Positions 32,448 through 40,502 of a DNA stretch of 45,428 nucleotides are shown one piece after another. The notes beneath the pieces are model-generated. The model had not been told where the DNA came from. It was given only the letters and a program-made list of their open reading frames with translations, and searched no databases. The DNA is from Saccharothrix sp. ALI-22-I (GTDB lineage Bacteria > Actinomycetota > Actinomycetes > Mycobacteriales > Pseudonocardiaceae): the NCBI RefSeq assembly GCF_001984175.1, contig NZ_MTQP01000030.1, forward strand, positions 1 through 45,428, written 5' to 3'. Each line of letters starts with the position of its first letter. Position 1 is the stretch's first letter. The position numbers were made by a program, and so were the translations under genes.

Positions 32448-33856
32448 TCCAACACTCCCGTCGAGAAACCGGACTTGGAGGTGATGTTCAGCCGCAGCCG
32501 GGTCGTGTTGACCGTGGTGAACGTGGTGGTGTTGAAGGTGTTGCCCGCGACACCGCAGGCCGACTGGCCGGGCACGTTGACGTAAGCGCTGCCGTTCCAG
32601 TACTGCACCTGGCACGACGCGGGCAGGTCGATGCCCTGGTCGTCGTCGAACCAGTACGTGGCCACCTTGTTGATCGACTTGGCGGACGGCCAGGTGTACT
32701 CGATCCACTGGGTGCCCTGCTCGGGCCAGTTGCCGTAGGCCAGGTTGGCGCGGTCACCGGAGTTGGCGGGCACACCGCCGTTGTTGATCGCGGCCAGGCT
32801 CTCCCACGATGAGACGTACGACGTCGAGGCGGCGGCCGAGGGGGCGAGGTTCGTCCCGGCGGGCGGCGGGCCGGAGGGGTTCGGCGGCGGCCCGGACGTG
32901 GTCTGGGTGACCTTGCGCATCGTGCCGTCGGCGTTGAACTGCAACAGGTCCACCGCGACGGAACGGCGGAAGTTGCCGCCGCCGGGCGCGTTGGCGTTGT
33001 GGTAGACGATGTACCACTGGCCGTTGAACTCCACGACGCCCGCGTGGTTGGTGGTCGAAGAGACCTGGTCGAGCACGACGCCGCGGTGGGTCCACGGGCC
33101 CATCGGGTTGGTGGCGGTGGCGTAGCGCTGGCAGGCGTAGTTGGAGTTGGTGACGCAGCCGCTGGTGTCGTTGGCGGCGTACATCATGTAGTACAGGCCG
33201 TTGCGCTTGAACATCCAGGGCGCTTCCCAGAAGTTGCTCAAGCCCGTCGGCGTGACCACCGGGCCGTCCAGTTCGATCATGTTCGGCTTGAGCTTCGCCG
33301 CGCGGGCGCCCCAGTAGCCGCCCCAGTAGAGGTAGGACTGGCCGTCGTCGTCGGTGAACACGGTCGGGTCGATGTTCAGGCCGGACGAGTTGGGCGTGCT
33401 GTCGCTGATCAGCGGCCCGCCCTTGGCGTCGCGGAACGGGCCGAGCGGGCTGTCGCCGACCGCCACGCCGATGTCCATCCACCCCGCACCGTTGCCGTTG
33501 ATCGAGGTGTACCAGTAGTACTTGCCGTTGCGGGGCTCGACCTCGCTCGCCCACGCGTCCGCGCCCGCCCACGGGAAAGTGGCGATGTTCGCCCGCGCGC
33601 CGTGGTCGGTCCACGTGGCGGCGTCCGTCGAGGACAGCACCCGCCACTCTCGCATGACGAAGTTGTTGTTCCCCGTGGCCGCTTCGTCACGGCCCGCGTA
33701 GATGTACATGGTGTTGCCGACGACCAGGGGTGCGGGGTCGGCGGTGTAGTAGCTGGTGATGATGGGGTTGGCCGCGAACGCGGCCGGGCTGACGACGGCG
33801 GCGGCGACGAGCGCGAGTGCCGCGCCCAGCTTCACCGCCCGGTGTCGGATGCGCAT
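32426..33856 (-). CDS. Secreted GH43 arabinofuranosidase/xylosidase with discoidin-like domain
   Basis: 476-aa exported enzyme. The ATG at 33856 has AAGGA close upstream; signal peptide 1-29 (AFAAN). GH43 triad: Asp40 in YTADPAPLV, Asp163 in LNIDPTVF, Glu211 in NFWEAPWMF. After the five-bladed propeller a Pro-rich linker (PPPNPSGPPPAG, about 333-344) leads to an F5/8C-like module (about 347-476), similar to the second module of the gene at 29160. It follows the DUF1680/LamG gene by about 20 bp (measured from that gene's ancestral stop) and overlaps the MGH1-like gene, so the three are cotranscribed. Confidence 0.9.
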   Translation of the reverse strand: MRIRHRAVKLGAALALVAAAVVSPAAFAANPIITSYYTADPAPLVVGNTMYIYAGRDEAATGNNNFVMREWRVLSSTDAATWTDHGARANIATFPWAGADAWASEVEPRNGKYYWYTSINGNGAGWMDIGVAVGDSPLGPFRDAKGGPLISDSTPNSSGLNIDPTVFTDDDGQSYLYWGGYWGARAAKLKPNMIELDGPVVTPTGLSNFWEAPWMFKRNGLYYMMYAANDTSGCVTNSNYACQRYATATNPMGPWTHRGVVLDQVSSTTNHAGVVEFNGQWYIVYHNANAPGGGNFRRSVAVDLLQFNADGTMRKVTQTTSGPPPNPSGPPPAGTNLAPSAAASTSYVSSWESLAAINNGGVPANSGDRANLAYGNWPEQGTQWIEYTWPSAKSINKVATYWFDDDQGIDLPASCQVQYWNGSAYVNVPGQSACGVAGNTFNTTTFTTVNTTRLRLNITSKSGFSTGVLEWQAFQA

Positions 33857-33879
33857 GGGTGTCCTTCGGGTTCTGAGGG

Positions 33880-33999
33880 CTAACGGCCGGTCGTGTGCAG
33901 ATCGGCCACTTCGGCGGCGGTGAGGGCGCGGCCGTAGACGCGGAAGCCGTCCACGGCGCCGTCCAGGTAGGGGTCGCCCGAGTACTGGGAGCGCCCGAT
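33880..33999 (-). pseudogene. Orphaned LamG tail after an opal codon
   Basis: Directly after the TGA of the DUF1680 gene the same frame continues IGRSQYSGDPYLDGAVDGFR then VYGRALTAAEVADLHTTGR to a TAG at 33880-33882. This is the last strand and helix of a LamG/concanavalin-like domain. The opal replaces the Trp normally found in N-W-I-G-R-S, a one-base TGG to TGA change. Confidence 0.8.
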
Positions 34000-36390
34000 T
34001 CAGTTCTGCGTGGTGCTGCCGAGCGCGGACGGCCGCACGGTGAGCGCCGTGTTGCGGGCCGCCTCGACGCCGTTGACGTAGAGCACGCCGAGGTCGCCGA
34101 CCTGCGTCACCGCGACGTGCGACCACGTGCCGGCGGGCAGTGGTAACGGCGCGTCGATGCGTTGCTCGGCGCTCGCGCCCCCGGTGGTGATCGCGAACCG
34201 GAGACCGCCCGCCGAACTGCGCGGGGTGAGGAACAGGCACGTGCTCGGGCCGGTGCCGAAGTCGAACACGCGCGCCCACGTGGTCACCGCGGCCGGCCGC
34301 ACCCAGGTGGCCACGCTGAACGCCGTTGCCCCGGTGAGCAGACCAGCGGGCAGGACCACGTGCTGACCGGAACCGCCCAGGTCGACCGCCGAACCGCTGC
34401 GGCCCGTGGTCCACCCCGCGCCGCCGGCGAGGGTCGCGGTCCGGCCGTTGCCGGTGACGTCCGCCGCCACCGAGCCCGCCGCCTCGTCGAACGGGTAGTG
34501 CGCGATGAACGGCTGCGGCGCGGGCGTGTCGGTGACGTTCCAGTAGACCGTGTAGCGCTGCCCGTGCATTTGGTAGAACGGCAGCAGCGTCACCTGGCCC
34601 GTGCTCGCCGTCGCCGTGTACCGCAACGGGGTGGTGGTGGCGCGCAGCGTGGCGGGCTGGAGCGTGGGCATCGACGTGAGGTTGTTGCTGCCGTACCCGC
34701 CGGCGAGCACGATCGGGCCGTGCTTGACCGCCTGCACGGCCGGGTTGTCCGGCGTGCTCTCCCTGGTCAACGTCATGGGCAGGCTGACGTCCACCACGTC
34801 ACCGCTCGACCACGTCCGGTCCAGGCGCGCGTACGTGCCCGGCACCACCGGGATGTCCTGCACCGCGCCGTTGAGCTTGACCTGCGCGCCGGCGGTCCAG
34901 GACGGGATGCGCACCCGCAGGTCGATCGGGCCGGAACCGGTGACGGTGAGCCGGGTGGCGGGCGACTCGGGGAACCCGGTGTCCTGCCGCACCGCGATCT
35001 CCCGGCCCGGCCAGATGAGCACGGAGGCGATGAACAGGTTGACGTACAAGGTGTTGCCGGAGTGGAAGTAGGTGCTGTCGCCGTGCTTGGTGTTGGTCTC
35101 CATCCCGGTGCCGTGGCAGCAGGTGAAGTCCTGGTAGTCGTTGCTGTAGGTGCGCTGGCCACCGGGTCGCAGCGGCACGTAGTAGCTGTGGTGGCCGTGC
35201 GTGGACGCCGGGTTCTGCGCGCCGAGCAGGTGGTTGTAGAGGGCCTTCTCGTAGAAGTCGAAGTAGTGCGCCCGCGGGTCGGTGCGGAACAGCTGACGGG
35301 TCAGCTTGAGCATGTTGTAGGTGTTGCAGCACTCGCAGGTGTGGTCCGACAGCTCCGACGCGATCCGGCCCGGCGTCTTGAAGTACTCGCCGTTGGAGTT
35401 GCCGCCGATCGCGTAGCTGTGCGCGCCGACCACGATGTTCCAGAAGTTGGTGGCGATATCGCGGTACCGGGTCAGGCCGGTGGCGTGGTACTCGCGGATC
35501 GCGCCCAGCGCCTTGGGGATCTGGGTGTTGGCGTGGTAGCCGTTGAGCGCGTCGGTGTTGGCCGCCAACGGGTCGAAGACCTCGGCGTGGTCGAAGTACT
35601 GCGCGGCGGTCAGGTGCGCCGGGTCGCCGGTGAGCTGGTACAGGTTGGCCAGCACCTCGTTCATGCCGCCGAACTCGGTCTTCAGCATGTTCTGCCGCTG
35701 AGCCAGGGTCAGCCTGCCGTTGCGCCAACCGACCCAGGCGGCCATGCGGGTCAGCACCGTGAGCGCCTGGGCGTTGCCCGCCAGCAGGTGCATGTCCAGC
35801 AGTCCGGCCATGATCTTGTGCAGGGTGTAGTAGGGCGCCCAGACCTGTTGGCGTTCCTCGACTCTGGTGATGAAGCTCTCCGGGAACGCGGACAGGTAGC
35901 CGGTGTTGAACCCGGCGGTCTGCGCGCGGTCCTGGCAGGCGGCGAGCTGGGTGACCAGGTAGTCGCCCTTGGTGCGGAACGCGGTGTCGCCGGTGATCGC
36001 GTAGGCCTGGGCGAGCGCGGTCAGCACGTGACCGGTGGAGTGGCCGCGCAACTCGGTGGTCGGTGACTCCCACCCTCCACAAGGGACGGCCGAGGACGGC
36101 AGGCCGACGTTGAGGCGGAACGTGTGCAGCAGCCGTTCGGGGTCGAGGAACTTCAGGTAGGCGTGGGTGCGGGCGGTGTTGGACTGGAACGGTCCGGCGA
36201 GCGGGGTCACCGCGCCGAGCGGGAACGCGTCCGCCGACACGCCGGTGTCCGGTCTCGCGGCGACTCTGATCGGTTCGGCGGCGGTCGGCTCGGCGGCGGC
36301 GGAGGTGTTCAGGGCGGGCAGGGCGGTGGCCGATGCGACCACCGCGCCCGCGCGCAGGACGGCACGACGGGATGGGCTGTGCAGGGACAT
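34000..36390 (-). CDS. Tat-exported DUF1680 (GH127/GH146-type) beta-L-arabinofuranosidase with truncated LamG domain
   Basis: 796-aa enzyme as read. It has a twin-arginine signal (SRRAVLRAGAVV, ending about residue 33). The DUF1680 (alpha/alpha)6 barrel (about 55-500) has PCGGWESPTTELRGHSTGHV, GNSNGEYFKTP and the cysteine motif TCECCNTYNMLKL (near 352-355). A second pair sits in FTCCHGTGME (424-425). This Glu/Cys set binds zinc and supplies the Cys nucleophile in characterised beta-L-arabinofuranosidases. A beta-sandwich follows, then a LamG domain (about 640-796) cut 40 residues short by a TGA at 34000-34002. The ribosome site GGAAG lies in the loop of a small hairpin (36394-36410). Catalytic domain intact; binding domain doubtful. 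Confidence 0.85.
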   Translation of the reverse strand: MSLHSPSRRAVLRAGAVVASATALPALNTSAAAEPTAAEPIRVAARPDTGVSADAFPLGAVTPLAGPFQSNTARTHAYLKFLDPERLLHTFRLNVGLPSSAVPCGGWESPTTELRGHSTGHVLTALAQAYAITGDTAFRTKGDYLVTQLAACQDRAQTAGFNTGYLSAFPESFITRVEERQQVWAPYYTLHKIMAGLLDMHLLAGNAQALTVLTRMAAWVGWRNGRLTLAQRQNMLKTEFGGMNEVLANLYQLTGDPAHLTAAQYFDHAEVFDPLAANTDALNGYHANTQIPKALGAIREYHATGLTRYRDIATNFWNIVVGAHSYAIGGNSNGEYFKTPGRIASELSDHTCECCNTYNMLKLTRQLFRTDPRAHYFDFYEKALYNHLLGAQNPASTHGHHSYYVPLRPGGQRTYSNDYQDFTCCHGTGMETNTKHGDSTYFHSGNTLYVNLFIASVLIWPGREIAVRQDTGFPESPATRLTVTGSGPIDLRVRIPSWTAGAQVKLNGAVQDIPVVPGTYARLDRTWSSGDVVDVSLPMTLTRESTPDNPAVQAVKHGPIVLAGGYGSNNLTSMPTLQPATLRATTTPLRYTATASTGQVTLLPFYQMHGQRYTVYWNVTDTPAPQPFIAHYPFDEAAGSVAADVTGNGRTATLAGGAGWTTGRSGSAVDLGGSGQHVVLPAGLLTGATAFSVATWVRPAAVTTWARVFDFGTGPSTCLFLTPRSSAGGLRFAITTGGASAEQRIDAPLPLPAGTWSHVAVTQVGDLGVLYVNGVEAARNTALTVRPSALGSTTQN

Positions 36391-36393
36391 GCG

Positions 36394-36410
36394 CGTCACC
36401 TTCCGTGACG
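36394..36410 (-). promoter_or_regulatory. Hairpin enclosing the ribosome-binding site
   Basis: CGTCAC and GTGACG pair around the loop GGAAG (minus-strand reading), which is the Shine-Dalgarno of the DUF1680 gene, ending 3 nt before its ATG. It may tune translation. Confidence 0.4.
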
Positions 36411-36415
36411 GAGGG

Positions 36416-36452
36416 GCCGGTGCCCCCGCCCGCGGGGTGCGGGGACACCGGC
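36416..36452 (-). terminator. Intra-operon hairpin
   Basis: A 14-bp stem with one G·T pair (GCCGGTGCCCCCGC with GCGGGGACACCGGC) and a 9-base loop lies 8 bp past the stop of the HExxH protease gene and 26 bp before the DUF1680 start. It is likely to terminate part of the transcripts, leaving less of the secreted hydrolases than of the importer, unless a promoter follows. Confidence 0.7.
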
Positions 36453-36459
36453 GTCACTC

Positions 36460-37326
36460 TCAGCGGCCGTAGCGGCTCTTCAGGTGCCGCCACCAGTCGC
36501 GGAACATCCAGCGGTCGAACTCGGTGATGGACGCCGAGCTACCCGCTCTCATGATGAAGTTGCTGACACCGGACGGCGTCCAGTCGTAGAAGTCGTCCAG
36601 CCCGAACGTGTGGCCGACCTCGTGCAGGAAGATCGTCACGTCGTTGCTGTTGAGGCTGTTGACGAAGTACTCGCTACCCATCCGCTGGCCCCAGTCGCCG
36701 CCCGCGCCGCCACCCATGCCGGCGGTCAGCCACAGCGACTGGTCGTAGTGCCGCGGCACGCCGCCGGGGCAGTTGGGGTAGCTGCCGTTGCGGTTGAAGA
36801 ACCGCCCACACCCCTCGGCGCACTGCGGCGCGTTCTCGCGGATGTTGTTGACGTAGATGTCGACCGAGTTGTCCGTCCACTGCAACGTGCTGCGGTTGCG
36901 CACCGCCCAACCGACGACCTTGATGGGCACCTCGGCGTAAGGCCAGTTGTTGTGGCCCACCATGGCGTCCATCCACTTCTTGTACTGCTGGGCCAGCTTG
37001 GCGTGGATCTGGTCCCGCAGCGCGGCGCTCACCGGGGCCGACGAGTCCCACCGCACGCAGAAGTTCAGGTACCCGCCGTTGACGAAGATCTGGTCCCAGC
37101 CGTAGTTGCGGAACCCGTACAGGTCGCCGTAGGTGCTCTCCTGGTGCCGCCACACCTGGTCCAGCGGGGTGACCAGGTTCGACGGCGGGCTCCAGGTCGC
37201 GGGGTTGGCGGCGGCCGTGACGTCACGCGTCTGCTCGGCCTGCTCGGCTTGCGCGACACCCGCACCGCTCAGGGCCAATGCCAGTGCGAGCGCACTCAGT
37301 ACTGTTCTCTTCCAGGATCGCGACAC
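36460..37326 (-). CDS. Secreted zinc metalloprotease-like protein (HExxHxxGxxD)
   Basis: 288-aa exported protein. The GTG at 37326 has a perfect AAGGAGG 6 nt upstream; signal peptide 1-27 (AQAEQ). It carries HEVGHTFGLDD (His235, Glu236, His239, Asp244), the snapalysin-like zincin arrangement with Asp as third ligand. A later Met in SNFIMRAGS could serve as Met-turn. Other marks are LDQVWRHQESTYGDLYGFRN, YLNFCVRWDSS, and two Cys pairs around CAEGCGRFF. Relatives in Streptomyces are often annotated as cellulose-binding or hypothetical. It lies between the permease and the DUF1680 enzyme in the arabinose operon, implying a joint role on glycoprotein or a wall matrix. Protease activity is inferred from the motif. 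Confidence 0.75.
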   Translation of the reverse strand: MSRSWKRTVLSALALALALSGAGVAQAEQAEQTRDVTAAANPATWSPPSNLVTPLDQVWRHQESTYGDLYGFRNYGWDQIFVNGGYLNFCVRWDSSAPVSAALRDQIHAKLAQQYKKWMDAMVGHNNWPYAEVPIKVVGWAVRNRSTLQWTDNSVDIYVNNIRENAPQCAEGCGRFFNRNGSYPNCPGGVPRHYDQSLWLTAGMGGGAGGDWGQRMGSEYFVNSLNSNDVTIFLHEVGHTFGLDDFYDWTPSGVSNFIMRAGSSASITEFDRWMFRDWWRHLKSRYGR

Positions 37327-37387
37327 TGCGATCCTCCTTCCGGTTTGCCAGAAAGGATTGGCACGGAACAGCGTCCGCCCGGTGGGC

Positions 37388-38218
37388 TCAGCCTTTTACG
37401 GCGCCTGAGGTGAACCCGCGGACGTAGCTGCGTTGCATGGCGGCGAAGAGCAAGAGGCAGGGCACTGCCATGAACACCACTCCCGCTTCCAGCGCGGCGT
37501 AGTCGATGGACCCGTGGCTCGCGGTCCGCATGTTGACCACGGCGAGGGTGGTGGTGAACTTGTCGGTCGAGTTGAGCAGGATCAGCGGCGCGAAGAACTC
37601 GCTCCACGAGGTCAGGAACGCGAACAGCCCCACGGTGACCAGGCCCGGCCGCACGGCGGGCAGCATGATCCGGACGAGCGTGCCGACGCTGGTGCAGCCG
37701 TCCACGCGGGCCGACTCCTCCAACTCCACCGGCACGGCCTCGAACGAGTTGCGCATCATGAACACCGAGAACGGCAGCTGGAACGTGATGAGCACCAGGC
37801 TCAGCCCGATCAGCGAGTCCTCCAGCCCCAACCAGCCCAGCAGCACGTAGAGGGCGATCAGGATCGTCGCGTACGGCACCATCAGGATCGCCAGTGTGAG
37901 CAGGAAGAGCACGTCACGGCCGGGGAACCGGAACCGGCCGAACGCGTAGCCACCCAGGGTGGCGATGAACAGCGTGCCGCCCACCGTGAGCGCGCTGACC
38001 ACCACGCTGTTGAGCACGTGCCGCAGCTCGATGCCGTTGGCGGAGCTGAACAGCCGGTCGTAGTTCTCCAGCCCGAACCCGGTGTCCGTGCGGACCGACG
38101 CGAAAGCGCTCCACACCAGCGGGAACAGGAACAGGATCGCCAGCGCCGTGCCGGTGACGTAATAGCCCCACCGGGCGCTGCCCTGCACGCGGACCCCGGT
38201 CACGCGGACGCCGGTCAT
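37388..38218 (-). CDS. Sugar ABC transporter permease (MalG type)
   Basis: 276-aa inner-membrane permease with six helices and the EAA loop LEESARVDGCTSVGTLVRI (about 164-182). The C-terminus RGFTSGAVKG is typical of the MalG branch. Its ATG overlaps the stop of the upstream permease (ATGA). The N-terminus MTGVRVTGVRVQG comes from a short repeated sequence. Works with the proteins of 38215-39177 and 39197-40453. Confidence 0.93.
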   Translation of the reverse strand: MTGVRVTGVRVQGSARWGYYVTGTALAILFLFPLVWSAFASVRTDTGFGLENYDRLFSSANGIELRHVLNSVVVSALTVGGTLFIATLGGYAFGRFRFPGRDVLFLLTLAILMVPYATILIALYVLLGWLGLEDSLIGLSLVLITFQLPFSVFMMRNSFEAVPVELEESARVDGCTSVGTLVRIMLPAVRPGLVTVGLFAFLTSWSEFFAPLILLNSTDKFTTTLAVVNMRTASHGSIDYAALEAGVVFMAVPCLLLFAAMQRSYVRGFTSGAVKG

Positions 38219-39177
38219 GAGGACCGCCGGCGCAGCACGCGGAACTGGATGGCGTTGAACACGACGAGCACGGCCAGCAGGACCACCGAGATGCCCGCCG
38301 CCGAACCGAGGTCGAGCCGGATGAACGCCTCCCGGTAGATCACCATCACCAGCGAGGTGGTGCTGTTGTCCGGTCCGCCGCGGGTGAGAATCCAGAACTG
38401 GTCGAACGCCAGCAGCGAGCCGGTGGTCATCAGGGTGAGCACCAGCGCGATCGTCGGCCGCATCAGCGGCAGCGTGATCCGGTGGAACGTCTGCCACCGG
38501 TTCGCGCCGTCCACCCGCGCGGCCTCGTAGACGTCCGGCGGGATGGCGTGCAGCCCGGTCAGCAGGATCAGCATGGTGAACCCGGCGAACCGCCACAGCA
38601 CCAGCAGCACCGCCGAAGCCAGCGCGGAATCGGGGCTGCCGCTGGTCCACGACACGTAACCGTCGACCAGGCCGATCTTCGCCAGCAGATCGGTCACCGG
38701 CCCGATCTCGTCGCTGAGCAGACCCAGGAACAGCAGTGACGCGCTGGCGAAGCCGACCGCCATCGGCAGGAAGAACGCGGTGCGGAAGAAACCGACGCCC
38801 GGACGGCGGTGCTGCACCAGCAGGGCCAGCCCGAACGCGACCACGAACAGCAGCACCGTGATGATCACGGTGTACTTGACCGTGAACCAGGCCGCCGAGC
38901 GCAGCAACTCGTCCTCGGCGATACCGCTGTAGTTGGCCGGCGCGTTGAACGACGGCTTGCCCAGCAACGGCCAGCGGTTGAAGGACATCCAGACCACGAG
39001 CCCCAGCGGCACCAGGAAGAACAGCGCCACCATGACGGCCGTCGGTGCGGCGTAGGCGGCGCCCACCAGCGCGCGCAGCCGACGCAGCCGACGGCCGTTC
39101 CGTGCGGGCGGTGGCGCGGTCTCCCGGCGTGGTGGGCCGGTTCGCGCACTCGGGGGTGACGTCGTCGTCGTGGACAT
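38215..39177 (-). CDS. Sugar ABC transporter permease (MalF type)
   Basis: 320-aa permease with a Thr/Pro/Arg-rich cytoplasmic N-terminus (about 35 residues), six helices and the EAA loop VYEAARVDGANRWQTFHRI (about 218-236). The ATG at 39177 has GGAGG 5 nt upstream. The gene begins 19 bp after the binding-protein stop. No ATPase gene in the operon. Confidence 0.93.
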   Translation of the reverse strand: MSTTTTSPPSARTGPPRRETAPPPARNGRRLRRLRALVGAAYAAPTAVMVALFFLVPLGLVVWMSFNRWPLLGKPSFNAPANYSGIAEDELLRSAAWFTVKYTVIITVLLFVVAFGLALLVQHRRPGVGFFRTAFFLPMAVGFASASLLFLGLLSDEIGPVTDLLAKIGLVDGYVSWTSGSPDSALASAVLLVLWRFAGFTMLILLTGLHAIPPDVYEAARVDGANRWQTFHRITLPLMRPTIALVLTLMTTGSLLAFDQFWILTRGGPDNSTTSLVMVIYREAFIRLDLGSAAGISVVLLAVLVVFNAIQFRVLRRRSS

Positions 39178-39196
39178 CCGGGCCTCCGGTGGCTGA

Positions 39197-40453
39197 TCAG
39201 CCCTGCTGGAGTGATTTCGTGATGGCGGTGTTCCCGTCGGCCAACGCCTTGCCCGCGTCACCGAACAGCGCGCCGCGGACGGTTTGCAGCCACGGGCTCT
39301 GCGGGTCGTTGAACGAGACGTTGAAGTTCCGCGCGTACGGGGTTCTGCCCTTGGCCACCAGGCCGTTGATGAGCACCGTGCGCGGGTCCGCCGAGGAGTA
39401 CTTGTTCGCCGCCAGGTCGGTGCGGGTCGGCACGCCCTTGTTCTTGGCGACCACCTCGACCTGCGCCTCGTCGGACGTGGTCCAGGCCAGGAAGTCCCAC
39501 GCCTGTTCGGTCTTCTCGGTGGTGGCGCCGATGCCGAGCGCGTCGCCGCCGACGAAGGTGGACTCACCGCCGGTCAGACCGCTGATCGGGGCCACGCCCA
39601 GCTTCAGGCCCTTCTGTTCGAGGGCGTCGAGCCAGACCGAGGGCGCGGGGGCGATACCCACGTTGCCGCTTTGCAGCGCGCCCAACCAGGTCGGCCCGGC
39701 CTCGTCCTTGGACGCGGGCGCGGCCACGCCCTCCTCGTACAGCGCGCGGTAGAGGGCGAACACGTCGGCCATCTCCGGCGAGTCGACCTTGGCCTGCTCG
39801 CCGTCGGCGTCGATCACGTCGCCGTCGGCCGCCCACACCGACGGCCACAGGGTGAACTCGACGCAGCCGCCGCAGTTACCGCCGAAGTAGGTGCCGTTGA
39901 CGTCACCGCCGAGTCGGTCGATCTTACGGGCGTGGTCGGCGAACTCGCGCAGGGTGCTCGGCGGCTTCTCCGGGTCGAGGCCCGCTTTGGTGTACAGGTC
40001 TTTGTTGTAGAGCAGCACGGACAGGTCGATCGTGTGCGGTAACGCGTAGTTGCGGTCCTCCCACGTGCCGGCCTTCAAGTGTGACGGCGCGACCTTGTCC
40101 TTCACCGGCAGCGTGGCGAGCCGGTCGGTGACGTCGGCCCACAAGCCTTGTGAGGCGTACTGGGGTGCGAACACGACGTCGGCCGCGAAGAGGTCCGGCA
40201 GTGACTTCGCACCTGCCGCCGACGCCAGCTTGGCCGGGTACTCCTCGTTGGGGTACGCGGTCACTTCGACCTTGTTGCTGTGGGTGGCGTTGTAGGCGTC
40301 GGCGTAGGCCTTCGACACCGATTCGGTCGCGGCGCGGGTCCACAACGTCAGCACCGCGCCGTCGTCCGCGGCTTGCGTCCCTTCGTCGCCGCAGGCCGTC
40401 GTGGCCAGGACCAGCACGCCCGCCGTCAGGGCGGACACCACTCTGGTTTTCAC
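39197..40453 (-). CDS. Sugar-binding lipoprotein of the arabinose operon
   Basis: 418-aa solute-binding protein family 1. GTG start at 40453 with AAGGAG upstream. The lipobox VLATTAC places the lipidated Cys at 21. Typical features are AVLTLWTRAATESVSKAYAD, LPDLFAADVVFAPQYASQGL, YALPHTIDLSVLLYNKDLYT and TFVGGDALGIGATTEK. A CGGC motif (GGNCGGCVEF) in the middle is unusual for the family and may form a local disulphide. Ligand probably an arabino-oligosaccharide, from context. Confidence 0.92.
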   Translation of the reverse strand: MKTRVVSALTAGVLVLATTACGDEGTQAADDGAVLTLWTRAATESVSKAYADAYNATHSNKVEVTAYPNEEYPAKLASAAGAKSLPDLFAADVVFAPQYASQGLWADVTDRLATLPVKDKVAPSHLKAGTWEDRNYALPHTIDLSVLLYNKDLYTKAGLDPEKPPSTLREFADHARKIDRLGGDVNGTYFGGNCGGCVEFTLWPSVWAADGDVIDADGEQAKVDSPEMADVFALYRALYEEGVAAPASKDEAGPTWLGALQSGNVGIAPAPSVWLDALEQKGLKLGVAPISGLTGGESTFVGGDALGIGATTEKTEQAWDFLAWTTSDEAQVEVVAKNKGVPTRTDLAANKYSSADPRTVLINGLVAKGRTPYARNFNVSFNDPQSPWLQTVRGALFGDAGKALADGNTAITKSLQQG

Positions 40454-40502
40454 CGGTCTCTCCTTTGAGCACGGTCGGAGTTCGAGCAGGTCTTGGACGG
40501 GG

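Noticed and set aside
30093..32585. 830-codon plus-strand open frame opposite the MGH1-like gene
   Set aside because: Val/Arg/Gly/His-rich shadow typical of high-GC antisense; no ribosome site or domain.
34162..36066. 634-codon plus-strand open frame opposite the DUF1680 gene
   Set aside because: Antisense shadow; the minus strand holds the conserved Cys/Glu enzyme motifs.
38101..38113. CGAAAGCGCTCCA as a further LacI operator
   Set aside because: Lies inside the MalG-type permease coding sequence, is only partly palindromic and has no promoter near it.
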